NCBI RefSeq assembly: GCF_963576675.1
Contig: NC_088910.1
Location: forward strand, 104,064,807 to 104,128,806
DNA length: 64,000 bases
Origin: Euphorbia lathyris
Taxonomy: Eukaryota; Streptophyta; Magnoliopsida; Malpighiales; Euphorbiaceae
Direction: 5' to 3'
The notes under the pieces were generated by a model. The model had not been told where the DNA came from and did not search any database. It saw only the letters and a program-made list of their open reading frames with translations. Positions 22,585 through 35,039 of the stretch are shown here, piece by piece; the first letter of the stretch is position 1, and the number at the start of each line of letters is the position of its first letter. A program made the position numbers and the translations under genes.

Positions 22585-22928
22585 TTGGATATTCAGTTAT
22601 ATAGAGATAAGGGTAATTTTGTCCAAAATGGATGAAAGTGTCTAATTTGGAGAGATGGAAGCAAAGTGAGTTAGATATGTAAATGGCTCATCTTAATTGG
22701 ACTAGATTTATAATTAACCCATTGATATATGTGAAAATTAAACTTCAGGAATCTAAAAAATAAGTGATTAGATGCACAATTTTTAAAACTATAAAAATTG
22801 AAAGACTTAAAAAAAAAAAAAAAAAAGACTTGTATGCTTTGTAAATTAAAAATTAAATGTGGAGACAACAAGAGGACTGTAAGAGTTATAATCCATTATA
22901 AAAAGTTGTAATGCGTAGGGATGGTAAT

Positions 22929-23958
22929 CAGAGGCATCTCTAATATTTTTAAGGTCTCAGCTACATTATGTACTTTTTTTCATATCTAAATTTAATATTA
23001 TTTTAAAAATACTAAACATTAAATAGTAAAACCAATATATTATTAATTACAATTCAATTCAAGTCATATATTAATAATAATCTAAAGCTGATGAATTATT
23101 ATTTTTCTTTCTTTTATATATGTAAAATCGAGTTTTCTTTTATATATGTAAAATCAAGTTTCTTCTTACTAGTCATAAGAGAAGTAAACAGACGACACAA
23201 TATTAATTATTGGAAATTAATCTTGGACGGTTGAACTCGAACCTAATCGTACGATTCTATGAAAAAATTAGAAGAATTTATTTTGGTGATTAGAGATTGA
23301 TTGAGTCTCGTCTTTTTTATGAATTACATGCTTAAATCACTATTTGGCCATTGATTTATCCAAGAAATCTGGTCATTTGGCGCTCGATCTATCCAAAATT
23401 TTATTATTTGGCCACTGAACTATCCCAATTGGTGAAATTTCATCCAATTTGGATGGAAACTTAATAGAATTATTGACATGTGATGATATTTTGACAATTA
23501 CACTTGATAAATTTTAGTTTAGAGATTTGTTTTCTTGTTTTAATCTCATTAATTATTTTCCTATAAGAAAATAATTGGGTAAATAAACTTTAAAACGTAC
23601 GGCGTGTTAAGTCCATATGTCAAAATATCACCACTTATCATAAAGAAATGATTTTATCATGGCTTCATCAAAATTGAGTGAAATTTCATCAATTTGAATA
23701 GTTTATGGTCCAAACGTGGCCAAATAATAAATTAGTGGCCAAATATTAAAATTTTAAATAAATCAAGGAATCAAACTTCCACTCTCACAAACACATTCAT
23801 TATACCTTTATCATTCAGCCTAGCATTACATTTTGTCATAAGTCAAAGTCTACATACTTTTTAACTATAAAAATCTTAATAATTATCAAATTTGAAACAA
23901 ATTCCAATCGGAGGCCCTAGGCGGCCGCCTATGCGGCTTGCCCCTAGAGCCGGCCCTG
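22929..23958. mobile_element. hAT element nested in the MITE
   Basis: It starts CAGAGGCATCTC and ends GAGCCGGCCCTG (reverse CAGGGCCGGCTC). The flanks ATGGTAAT (22921-22928) and ATGGCAAC (23959-23966) are an 8-bp duplication with two mismatches, lying inside the TIR of the host MITE. There is no transposase frame. Confidence 0.75.
23329..23770. repeat. inverted-repeat element (TATTTGGCCA arms)
   Basis: The arms share TATTTGGCCA(T/C)T(G/A)ATTTAT in opposite orientation, with inner arms GAAATTTCATC...AATTTG on both sides. Probably a decayed foldback or MULE MITE. No clear target duplication was found. Confidence 0.45.
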
Positions 23959-24430
23959 ATGGCAACGGGTAGGGTACCCACGGATAGTGCTAATCCCAAA
24001 CCCTTATCCATTTACTTTTTAATTATCCGTACCTATCTCATTACCCTAATGGGTATATTTTTTGCATCCATATCCGTCTCATTTAATTCACGGGTACCCA
24101 TGGGTACTTTACCTGTTAAGAATCAATAAATAAAATAAAAAATATTTCAAATTTAACAAAATATAAATTTAATAAATCATCAATCTAAAAAAATGAACAA
24201 ATTGAACCTTAATCAATAAGAATAAAATAGCTTAGTGGTATCACTCAATGTTTGAAGAACGAAAGATTAGAGTTCAATTCTCACACCACTCTTAAGACGA
24301 AAGTTGATGGCTCAACTTCTAAATAGACTAGTCGAAAGTTTACGTTATGCACGTAAAAAATTCACTTCATTCTAAAGGAATTAATGGGCAAAAGTCAAGT
24401 ACAATCAAATATAAAATATTGGAAAAATAG

Positions 24431-25848
24431 GGATTAAACCTCTGTTTAGGGTTAAATTTAAAAATAATTTTAAAATTGGATAGGGTTAGAAATTAATTCT
24501 GAAGAAGGGGCTGTTTTTTTAATCATGGTTAGTTTAGGTACCATTACGGTGTACTTTTAACCGTAATGGGTAGTTTTTGGGAGAATGGTCCCATTACGAC
24601 GCGCCGTAATGGGTAGTGGGCAGGAATTCCAAAGGGATTCCTGCCTACGAGTGGGACAGTGGCTGTACGCCACTGTCCCAAACAAATATAAAAAAAAAAT
24701 TATATTTTTTTATAAAAATAAAAATAAAATTTATAAAAAGAATTGATTTATTAATTTATAAAAATAAAAATAAAATTATATATAAATTATACTGATGTTA
24801 TTAAATTTGTATAATTTTCAAGCAAGATCAAATTTGACCACACGCTAACGAAAATTTAAAAAGACTTGTTTAATTGTTATTTAGCTACATCGAACCTTTT
24901 AAACCACTTTGTCGATAAATTGAAACAGTTTCATATATTTTTTTTGTAACTGTATTAATAACACAGTAAAATATTTTAGACAGTTTCAAAAAAATAAACT
25001 TGCTATATATAAATTAAGGTAAGGCTAAGGCACCATTAATTAATCATAATTTTTTTAAAATTATAGAAAATATTTTACTGTGTTATTAATATACTAAATA
25101 TTTTTTTTGTTAGTAATGCACTAAATATTTAACCGTAACGTTTCAAGCGAAGTGCAGATTTAGCCCTAATATATGAAATTATGCAAATTTAGCACTAACG
25201 TTTCCAAGGAAGATCAATTTTAACCATACGCTACCGAAAATTTGAAAAAAATTTGTTTGACTGTTATTTAGCCACGTCATACTTTCTAAACCAGTTTGTC
25301 AATAAATTGAATAAGTTACATTTTTTTCGTAACTATATTAATAATATAGTAAAATATTTTATACAGTTTAAAAAAACTAAACCTTTTACGTATAAATTAA
25401 TCACAGTTTCTTTGAAAATGTCTAAAATATTTTACTCTATTATTAATATACTAAATATATTTTTTTGTTAGTAATATACTAAATATTTAACCGTAGCGTT
25501 TTAAGTGAAGTACAGATTTAGCCCTAACGTATGAAATTGTGCAAATTTAACATTTTCAAGCAAAATTAAATTTTATTTTTAATTAAATTTTATTTTTAAT
25601 TAAATTTTATAAAATACAAATTCAATAACATTATTATAATAATAATTTTATTTTTATAAAATGATAAATTAATTTCTTTTTATATTTATTTTTATAAAAT
25701 AATACTTTGTTTTTTTAATATTTATTGGGGGCAATGACTTACCTAAAGTAATTATGCTAAGAAAACAGCCCCTCCCTAAGAATTATTTTCTAACCCCATC
25801 CAACCTTGAAATTATTTTCAAATTTAACCCCAAACAAAGGTTTAATCC
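24431..25848. mobile_element. Mutator-like MITE with about 95-bp TIRs
   Basis: The TIRs begin GGATTAAACCT(C/T)TGTTT(A/G)GGGTTAAATTT on both ends (right end reversed). A perfect 9-bp target duplication GAAAAATAG flanks the element (24422-24430 and 25849-25857). The core has two direct copies of about 360 bp, marked by AGATTTAGCCCTAA near 25152 and 25514. There is no transposase. Confidence 0.92.
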
Positions 25849-25857
25849 GAAAAATAG

Positions 25858-26118
25858 GGTCTTTCCTGTTACTGAGAGGGGAGTAGTTCGATGGGACCAT
25901 ATGATTATATTTTCTCTGTCCTGAGGCAAGAGGAAATGGTCTTAGGATATCTACCTATAATGCGAAAGGTTATGGGAATATGATCCTCTTTAAGGTTGTT
26001 GAGGGTGCGATGTGGGTGTTTGGTATACTTTGCAGTTCTGGCATTTTTATATTATGGTATTGACATCCTTCTCCATGGTTGGCCAGTAAAGGCCTTGTAG
26101 ACGAGATTTTCTAGCTAA
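25858..26118 (-). pseudogene. older gypsy element: integrase zinc-finger region
   Basis: Minus-strand translation gives LARKSRLQGLYWPTMEKDV and then KCQNCKVYQTP, the HHCC zinc-binding start of a gypsy integrase, with stops. It is the left half of an older minus-strand element split by the Tat insertion at 26119-36593. The matching right half is at 36594. Confidence 0.8.
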
Positions 26119-26123
26119 TGTTT

Positions 26124-26640
26124 TGATAACATCCAGATATTATTTACGGGACCAAAAGGGTAATTATCCAAACGACCACGTACAAGGAGGATCGTGAAAG
26201 CTACGGCGCATCAAGTAAGCCACCTGGATGGCGAATCAGATGGACTCCTCAATACGCCATCAATAGTCAAACACTTGGGAGACCTGCCATCTCACTTCGA
26301 TACGCCCCCTGAACGGTAGAGCCGATTCCCAATAAAGGCCTCTAATAATCCATTAATGAGCTAACGGTCATACTTGAATAAGATCAGTAACCACCATTAA
26401 TGGAGCATTAATGGAGACTTTCTAGTTATCCGGAGTTACAACTATATGAGTATAAATAGCTTGCATCCCAAGCTATTGAGGTACACACACACTCTCTCTC
26501 CTAAACCCTACTTCGTGCTTACAATTTATTCTTCTATACATTACTGACTTTAGCATCGGAGCTTCCCCCCCCCCCCCCCCCCAATCCCAATGGCACCCCA
26601 CAAGGAAGAAAGTCGATCAAGAATTCATCACCAGTCATCA
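26124..26640 (+). repeat. 5' LTR of the Tat element
   Basis: It starts TGATAACATCC and ends CCAGTCATCA. A TATA-like TATAAATAGC lies near 26452, followed by CTCTCTCTC and the R region. A run of about 18 C at 26565-26582 is absent from the 3' LTR and may be an expansion or assembly artefact. Confidence 0.93.
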
Positions 26641-26699
26641 ATTAGTGTGGTGATCGTGGAAGTTCTAATCATAAAAGGACTTAGTTCACAATCACAAAG

Positions 26700-28735
26700 A
26701 TGGCAAGTGGAGGGTCGAACCCTTCAACTGGAACAACAACACCTTCTATACCAACTTCAGTCAATAATCCCCAAACAATCGCCGACAATATAGATCCTGA
26801 TGCACCGAATGTTCAGGATGAAAGAGAAATGTCGCCTGAGTATTTCATGGATGTTTGCACAGAAGCGGTGGGAAACCTCTATGGAATAGCTATGGTGGAT
26901 CGATTAAGAGCTTACCTTACGAATCCCATCGTAGGTGGACCCACAACGGGAACCATCCCACCTCTGAACCGTCCCCCTCGAAGACCAAGGATTTCAGTAT
27001 GGAAGGAAGCCCTTGTCAGGCCAGAGGCTCGTAGTGATTCAAAATTCTTGCTCTCCCATCCTATGACCAATCCAGAGCTAGGAAGTGCCTAGCCGACAAA
27101 TAGGAGACTATTCGCGGATGTACCAGAAGGAAGTCGGAGGAACCGCCAGGTACCTCCAAGAAACACAGCCAATCCAGGAATCACTATTGGCGAATATCAA
27201 GAACCTCCGGTATTAACAGGAACACAGGCTGGCCAAGGGCAAATCAATGAGATCGTGGATCCGGGTCAACCGCAGGGCGGATGTGTTGATCCAGAAAGAT
27301 GAAGGCGGACCAGATCCCATGGGCAAAAGCGATCTAGATCCCGTTCCTACCGTAGAAGGAGAAACAGATCACCCCATCGGGAAACACCATTACACCCACC
27401 ACCCGGAAGAGGCGGTGGCCCAGGACCAGAAGGAGGTGGAGACATCCCACCCAGAGGTCCAAAAAGAGGCGCTAGACGGTCCTCATCGGTTCCCACCTCA
27501 CCGTCTAGCTCCTCCTCCTCTCATCGGAGTAGATCCCATAGCAGGATACGCCCGAGAATAGATCTTACCTACATAGCTGAGGAGGTTCAGGCAGAAATGC
27601 AAAGGTAGAATGAAGAGAATGCAAGGCACAATCCTTTTGCTAACAAAGAATCACCATTCACAAGGCGGATCGAAGACATGGCAACTGATAGGCAGTTTAA
27701 AATCCCAAACATACCTTGCTATACATGGGAAGATAATCCTGAGGCCCATGCAAGGAAATATAGCATGCTGCTCGCGATTAACGGCGCCAGTGAAGCAGTC
27801 TTATGCCGAATGTTCATAACCACGCTAAAGGGACTGGCGTATGATTGGTTCCAATCTCTTCCGCTAGGATCAATAGACAGCTGGAATCAGCTGAGCAGGG
27901 AATTTTGTTCGAAATTCGCAGGTAGTATTCCGCCAGTTGTTTCATCCAGAAAGCTCTTCGAGTTGAAACAAAAAGAAGATGAACCTCTTAGAGATTATGT
28001 CAACAAGTTCAACAAATTATGCATTCTAGTGGTAGATGTGGACGTTCCTACGGCTGTCGAAGCAGTAATAAAAAATACGACCTGTAAAAGCCTGCAAGAG
28101 GATCTGATCAGGCACAAGCCTAGGACCACTACGAAATTGATGGAGAGATGCAAGGATTTCATGGAAGTTGATGATATTCGAAGAGAATCTGCTTCTCCTC
28201 CTAAAAGAGGGAAAGGCGAATCCCGAAAGAGAGAAAAGGAGAAGGAAAAGCTCCCCGATTCATCCTCTAGAAGCAGACGAAGGAGTTCCAGGAACAAATC
28301 GGCGTATACACCATCGTTCACACCACTGAACGCCCCTAAAAGTGAAGTGCTGATGTGGCTAGAAAATAGCCAACACAAGCGGAGCATTTATACCCCGAAC
28401 CAAAAAGGGGGGAATACACCAATACAAGGAGAAACCCCAAAAATTATTGCAGATATCACAGGAAAAACGGACATGAAACAGATGCATGTTGGGAACTGGC
28501 CAGGGAGATCGAGAGGCTCATTGAGAAAGGGAAGTTGGATAGGGTCGTTCAGAATGAAAAAAAAGAGGGATGAAGATAAGCCAAGGGATGATCCAAAAAA
28601 AAGGCTAAAGGCATCATCAATGTCATCGCTGGCAGACCAGGATACCAGCCCTCAGTTAAAAAAATCCAGAACAACCGCCCTTGATAGAGCATCACTCAAT
28701 TGCCCGTTCGTGGACATTGGTCTAGCAATTCCTCT
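26700..28735 (+). pseudogene. gag of the Tat element (broken)
   Basis: The ATG at 26700 begins MASGGSNPSTGTTTPSIP, a disordered N-terminus. The frame stops at 27090 and continues in shifted frames. The capsid core lies at 27678-28200 (IPCYTWEDNPEAHARKYSM, LKGLAYDWFQSLPLGSIDSW, LFELKQKEDEPLRDYVNKF), followed by a basic KREKEKEKLP linker. No intact CCHC knuckle was seen. Confidence 0.85.
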
Positions 28736-28737
28736 AC

Positions 28738-31700
28738 GTGGATGCTCTTTTTATCACCATGATGGTAGAAGGATGGGAGATGAAGCGAGTGATGATAGAT
28801 ACAGGCAGTTCATACAACGTTATCACCAGAGGAGCTTTCGCCAAGCTTAAAGTCGATCCAATCCAGATAGAGACCACCATTGTGGACATCTTGGGAGTAA
28901 CAGGCCATACGATCCAAACGAAGGGACAAGTGACCTTGGAATGTGAATTAGCGGATGAGGATCAGTCATGGATTGGAGATCTCGAGTTCTCTATCATGGA
29001 TGGACAATTGGCTTACAATATCATCTTGGGACGCCCTTTTATCTCAGAGGTGACGGCTTTAATATCAATACGCCACTTGGCAATGTATATCCCTACTGCT
29101 AAGGGAGGGGTAATGATTAGCGGAAATTAGAAAGTGGCCCAAGAAACATACTCCGTATCTTTGTCAATCCGCCCCCAATCCAGGGACGAGGAAGAAGATG
29201 AGCTTGTTACAGTCGCCTTGGGAGATACGGAAATGTTCCTCATTACGGATGGGAAGCAAGTATGAATCGCCAAAGGGTTAAGAACAGAGATTAAAAATGA
29301 TGTCACCAAGGTCCTCCTCGAGTCAAAAGACGTGTTTGCATGGAAGGACGAGATCCTTATAGGGGTCAGCCTAGATGTGATCACCCATAAACTGAATATC
29401 GCCGAAGATGCAGTTCCTGTATCTCAAAAAAGAAGGAATCATGGTCTAGAGAGACAAAAAGTGATCGAGGAGGAGATAGCCAAACTGAAAAAAGCAGATG
29501 CCATTGAGGAAGTTATCTATACGCAATGGCTAGCGAATGTGGTCTTGGTTAAAAAGGCAGGCGGGTCGTATCGCATGTGTATTGATTTTACAGACCTTAA
29601 CAAGGCGTGTCCCAAGGACAACTACCCCTTGCCTTGTATTGACATATTAGTTGACGGAATAGCAGGACACACTATATACTCCTTTACAGATGTGAAGTCG
29701 AGTTATCATTAGATCCCCATAGAACCGTCAGACAGGATCAAAACTTCCTTTGTAACGCACTAGGCAAGCTATTGCTTTAAGGTTATGCCTTTTGGGCTTA
29801 AGAACGCTGGAGCGACTTACCAACATATTATGAACAAGATATTTGAAGGAAGGAAGGGCAATAACTTCTCAGTGTATATTGATGACATGATCATCAAAAG
29901 CACCACAATGGAAAAGCATGCTGAGGACATAAAAGAAGTTTTGGGAGTCCTTCGCCATCACAATATCAAACTTAACCTAGAGAAATGCACTTTTGGGGCG
30001 ACATACGGGAAGTTCCTAGGGTATATGATAAGCCAGAAGGGAGTGGGTCCCAATCCAAACAAGATTAAAGTCGTATTGAACATGAAAGCTCCACAAAACA
30101 TTAGAGAGGAGCAACGCCTCAACGTGCGGATCATAGCTCTTGGGAGATTCATCTCATGCTCTGCTCGGAGATGTCAGCCATTCTAGGAAGTGATGAAGAA
30201 GCAAAAAGCGTTCAAATGGAATGAAGATTACAAGCTAGCCTTTGAAGGCATCAAGCATTTCCTCATAGAACCGCCCCTAATGAGTCGGCCCCTTGCAGGT
30301 GAGGATTTATACATGTATGTTTCTGTCACCGATAGAGCGGTTTGCACTGTCATGATAAGGGAAGAAGAGGGTTAATAATATCCAATCTACTATGTTAGCA
30401 AGGTTTTGAAAGATGCTGAAACATGGTATTCAAGGTTGGATAAGATGGCACTAGCCGTGGTCACCACCTCCATCCGCCTTAGGCCTTATTTTCAAGCCGA
30501 CACAGTCATCGTCCGCACCAACATATCGATGAGAACGGTATTACAGAAGCTAGAAACATTGGGGAGGTTAATGGAATAGGTTATCCACCTGGGCGAATTC
30601 GATGTTCGCTACGAAGGCAGATCCGCCCTAAAAAGTCAAGTCTTGCAAGACTTTGTGAACGAATTCACAGAGGAAGATATTAATCCCCCTCAACCAAAGT
30701 TGGAAGAATGGACAATGTATACCGATGGAGCTTCATCAGCAGAAGGTGTTGGAATAGGCGTAGTAATCAAGGGTCCTCAGTATATCAAGATACATTATGC
30801 TGCGAAGCTAGAGTTGCCCGCGACGAACAACACTACAGAATACGAGGCTTTGATACTCGGGTTATGCCTGTTAAAGGAGATCACACCAGAGAGGGTTGTG
30901 ATCTATAGTGACTCCAAACTGATTGTCAACCAGGTAATCAAAAACTTCGACGTAAAAGATGAAACCCTGGTCAAATATGTGGAAGAGGCCAAAAGGCTAT
31001 TGACCCACTTGGAAAGCAAAGAAACAAAATGGGAGTTGATCCATGTGCTTCGAGGATCAAATACAGAGGCAAACCACCTGGCTAAATTGGCATCCAGTAA
31101 GGATCAATGGGCGGATCTTCAATGCCCATTCGAGGTAAAAACCAGACCAGCCTTCAACCTAGAAATCATTGCTCTTCTTACATTCACCGTAGGTGACTGG
31201 AGATCGCCGATCCAGCATTACCTTACAGATGGATCTTTGCCTCAAGACAAAGAAGAAGCCAGGCGAACGGTGAGAAAAGCAGCATATTTCTCCATGATAA
31301 ATGATCACCTGTACCGAAAATATTTTAGCCAGCCTTGGTTGAAATGTGTCACAACAGAAGATGGACATGAGATTATCAGAGAATTGCATGAGGGCGCATA
31401 TGGAGCCCATGAGGCATCCGCCACCATTCTCAAGAAATTTAGGCTGTCTGGATTCTACTAGCCTACTGCGGAACTTGATGCTCAGAAATTAGTGGAATCC
31501 TGCCACAACTGCCAAGTCCATGCGAATGAGTCCCATACAGCTAAGCATCTGCAAAAGCCCATCATTGAAGGACTACCATTCTCCACATGGGGTATCGACA
31601 TCGTCAGTCCTTTTCCTTCCACAAGAAAACAGAGGAAATACGTAATGGTGGCTCTCGATCACTTTACAAAATGGGTAGAAGCAGAAGCTGTCTCCACAAT

Positions 31701-32439
31701 AAGTGTAGAGCGAATGGTTGAGTTCGTGAGAGACAATATTGTTGGGAGATTCGGAGTCCCCCACACAATCATCACGGATAATGGAACACAGGTCAACTGT
31801 GAAGACTTCAGATCCTTTTGCGAGAATCAGGGTATCTAGAATGGATTCGCCTCAATGTACTACCCCTAGTCAAACGAAATGACTGAAGTCACCAACAGGA
31901 CAATCGTGAAAGGCATAAAAAAGAGGTTAGGAGAACATAACAAGAAGTGGGTAGATCAGTTAATGAGCGTCTTGTGGTCATATAGAACCACTCCCTGAAC
32001 CGCCACCAATGAAACGTCATTCGCCCTCACCTATGGAGTAGAGGCTGTCATCCCCATAGAAATTCAGATCCCAAGTGACAGGGTTCTACTCTATTGTGAA
32101 AGCCAGAACGAGAAGAGATTAAGGGGGAGTCTCGACCGACTGGAAGGAAAAAGGGAAAAGGCGTACGTACGGATCGTAGCCTACAAGCAAAGGGTTGCAG
32201 CCTATCCCAATAGAAATGCCAAACTCGTAGACCAAAATCAAGGAGACTTGGTACTCAGAAAAGCTGACAAAATCCAATCCATGGAAGGCAGAGGAAAACT
32301 GGGAATCATGTGGATATGGCCATACAAAATAGTTGCCAAGATCGGACCTGCCACGTTAAAAATTCAAGATATGGAGGGGAACACACTACCACGGACGTGG
32401 AATATCCAGAACCTCCGTAAATATTTTCCCAAGAAGTAG
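28738..32439 (+). pseudogene. pol of the Tat element: protease, RT, RNase H, integrase
   Basis: One reading frame (frame 1) carries all domains, broken by about ten stops. Protease: MIDTGSSYNVITRGAF (28790s). Reverse transcriptase: YRMCIDFTDLNKACPKDNYP, MPFGLKNAGATYQ and the catalytic YIDDMIIKS (29875s). RNase H: MYTDGASSAEGVGIGVVI to SNTEANHLAKLASS (30715-31110). Integrase: CHNCQVHANE, then GIDIVSPFPSTRKQRKY and TDNGTQVN. It ends with a tail TWNIQNLRKYFPKK at 32439. Many of the stops sit where the family has Gln, Trp or Arg. Confidence 0.92.
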
Positions 32440-33112
32440 AATGTAATAAAAGGTCTTGAGTACTCTTTTTCCTTTAGTAAGGTTTTTTCCCATGTGGTTT
32501 TTCTTATTAAAGGTTTTAACGAGGCTCACATAAAAGACCAAGTTGTTGTAATAAGGCGAATCGCCATTCAATGAAATGAAACTTTTGCTTGGAATTTCTC
32601 TCTTTTAGGTATTTTTTGCAGAAATATAAATATTTCAGATTCAAGAAGGGGAGGCAACCAAAGCATTCCCATTGTAGAAAACGCCATTATGGCATATCTA
32701 CCCTCTCCTTAAAGACAGGAGAACAAAAATGGTGATGGCGGATCAATCCACCTCAAAGATAGGAAAATGATTGATCATCGTCAAAGGCTGGTTAAAAATG
32801 TCTCAAACATGAGATCTTTACACCCTCAAGTTTCTCCTCAAAAGAGAACCAAAAGACCCGCTGGTGGATCGATTTGCCTCAAAGATAGGAAAAAATCGAT
32901 CGCCTAGGGTAGCTTAACTTTCTCAAAAGGAATAAAGCTTCTAGACTTTAAAAAAAAGGTCCATACTTTGGGATACGGTTGGCCACCTACCCTAAACAAT
33001 CAAACAAACCAGATCCTAGAAACTTACTTGCTAAAAGATATAATGCATAAGTAAAAATCTAGGAAAAAGGTTCATTCAAAACAAAAATTGTACTTAATTA
33101 CATCCAGGTAAA

Positions 33113-35039
33113 TTAAGTTTTTACAACGGCATCCTCCTTTGCATCCTTCTCTAAAGTTGCATCTTCCGGAGGAGCCTCATTCTCCTTGACAATAATCTCC
33201 GCCTGAGGAATCCCGCTATCAATCTCCACAACATTAAATTTGTCACCCACCTCTTTGGATGCTTCGCTAAGGTCACCCGCCTCGAGGTTGACGACAGGTT
33301 TCTTATCTTCTTCATTCAATCCCATCAGCTCGTTCCAAACTTGACTGTGGATAAAGTCGCGAGAATTCACCATTTTGTCATATCTGATAGCGTCCTCAGC
33401 CTCTGGAACCACATACTCTGGATCTACGAAATCTATCTTCGGGGAGGCGAGTCTAACGTAGGCCATGATCCGCTCGCCATAGTAAAAAGCACGGCTACCA
33501 GCCAAAATCTCCATATTCAGCAAAGCAGCTTTATGATCCTTGGCATCCTCAACCATTTTCTTCTTCAACTCATGGATCTCAGCATCCTTACTTCCGTTAA
33601 GAGCAATGGCGGCAGTCACATTGGCACTGATGACGACCACTTCATTCTCCAACTTCTTGATAGTGGCTTTATCGGCTACCCCATGGAGAAGATCTGCCAC
33701 CATTGCGCACATATGAGCATATGTCTGACAAAGACAAAGGGATCATTTAGAAAACAATGTCCACCACATGGGGATCACTCTTTCATCCAAAAATATGAAA
33801 TAATGAGAAACTTACCGTAAGGAGATCCCTTTTTCCCATCTTAGCATGGGCGGATCCAGAGTTCTTCTCCCTTTCTCTCCAAGTCATTTATGACCGACTC
33901 ATTCTCAAGGGACCCCTTTTCTTTATATTTGGTGAACCAGTACTTCCCTAAGTCTGGTTTGGTCACCTAAACGGAAAAAGCAGGAATTAGGATCCATAAC
34001 AAAAAGTAGAGAAAGAGAGAAGAACTATACCTATTCCTGCTTAAAGCCCAACCAATCAATTTTGGGCTTTCCCGCCCTTGAGGCATCAGCCAGCAACTTT
34101 CCTCCACCCGCAGGAGCCGCCCTCGTATTCTTGCCCACAGGAAGCACAACACCTTCTAAAGGGCGTTTCCCATCCTTCTTGCCGGGATCCGCCATCGACA
34201 CGTCCTTATTTGCCTCCAGCTCCTTCATCTTCTTTTGCCTCTCTACAAGGGCGTGACTTGCCTCTGATAACTCCTTGACAAGGGGACAAAAAAATAATCA
34301 AAGTTCAAGGAAGAATAAAAGTACATTCATCGAGTTGAGTAAATTTCATATAGTCAATCTGAGCGCCCACTCGGCGGACCAACGGGACTCCGCTCATCAT
34401 AAATTCTAGAGCATCAGCGTACGTCCAAAAATCTGTCTTGATACTCCTCATAAAACTCGCCACATTCTCCTCAAGGGGAGTCAGTAGAACAGATTCGCCA
34501 GTCATGTGTTGAGGTTTGTAATTCCAATAAGCCGGGAATCCCAAGGACTCGCCCTCTTTCAACTTTTCGTCCCAGAGATGAACATTGGACATCTTATCGC
34601 TAAAAGGTGAATAGTTCCTAAACTTAACAAAAGTAATAAAGGATTCACTTTTTCGCTTAGAAGGCTTATGGAGGTATCGGAAAACTCGGGGAGTAAGGTG
34701 CACTCCCAGATTAGAGGCCAAAAAAGCGTCCAATGCAACATCCAACCAACCGTTCGGATGCAACTGGCAAACAGTGATCCCAAAGTAATCAAGGATTTCC
34801 CCCATCACTTTGGGGAGGGGAAGATGAAAACCCCTTTCCACATGGCTCTTATACACGGAAAGGAATCCCTTAGGGGGATAGGTGGGACGCTGATGGGCAT
34901 TCGCCAATGTAATTTCGTAGTTCTTCATCTATGGATAGTGATCCGCCAAGTAGGCAAGATCCACAGGACTCATGCGAGATGAAGTGATCTCTTCTCGAGG
35001 CCCATTCTTCCTATTGGGGGTTGAAGAGGAAGTCTCCAT
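33113..35039 (-). pseudogene. antisense, probably spliced gene of the Tat element (gypsy-type transposon domain)
   Basis: Reading on the minus strand, the start ATG is at 35039 (METSSSTPNRKNG). An in-frame TAG at 34929-34931 precedes the main part 34928-34305. That part has YPPKGFLSVYKSHVERGF and LDYFGITVCQLHPNGWL, like the 'putative gypsy type transposon' family (Pfam PF04195). Downstream exons carry a basic linker (34270s-34031), VTKPDLGKYWFTKYKEKG (33966-33816) and a coiled-coil, acidic C-terminus (33724-33113; KLENEVVVISANVTAAIA). Introns 33815-33725 (GTAAGT...GTCAG) and 34030-33967 (GTATAG...TTTAG) have good borders. A third short one near 34324-34274 is doubtful. The function of such antisense ORFs in Tat elements is unknown. 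Frame breaks suggest a pseudogene. Confidence 0.7.

Larger units (their letters stand above)
21387..22720. mobile_element. Mutator-like element with long TIRs and captured or decayed coding DNA
   Basis: Inverted arms of about 110 bp: on both ends (one reversed) one reads CCATTTACATATCTAAC, AGACACTTTCATCCATTTTG and GACAAAATTACCCTTA. The 9-bp flanks ATAGATATA (21378-21386) and ATTGATATA (22721-22729) differ at one base, which fits a Mutator target duplication. Inside are a short possible exon (MARKRKATVANEEEERTKHK near 21653, followed by GTAAGT), a hairpin repeat array and a DUF1985-like piece. No MULE transposase is visible. Confidence 0.85.
22916..24421. mobile_element. hAT-type MITE, interrupted by a second hAT and cut by a MULE
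   Basis: The left end is TAGGGATGGTAAT. It then resumes after the nested element with ATGGCAACGGGTAGGG and carries the same inner phrases as the MITE at 11317-12396. Its own right end is not seen because the MULE at 24431 follows. Confidence 0.65.

Noticed and set aside
26563..26582. Long C-run as a regulatory feature
   Set aside because: It is absent from the other LTR and is best explained as slippage or an assembly artefact.
27995..28387. Minus-strand open frame of 130 codons
   Set aside because: Shadow of the Tat gag frame on the other strand.
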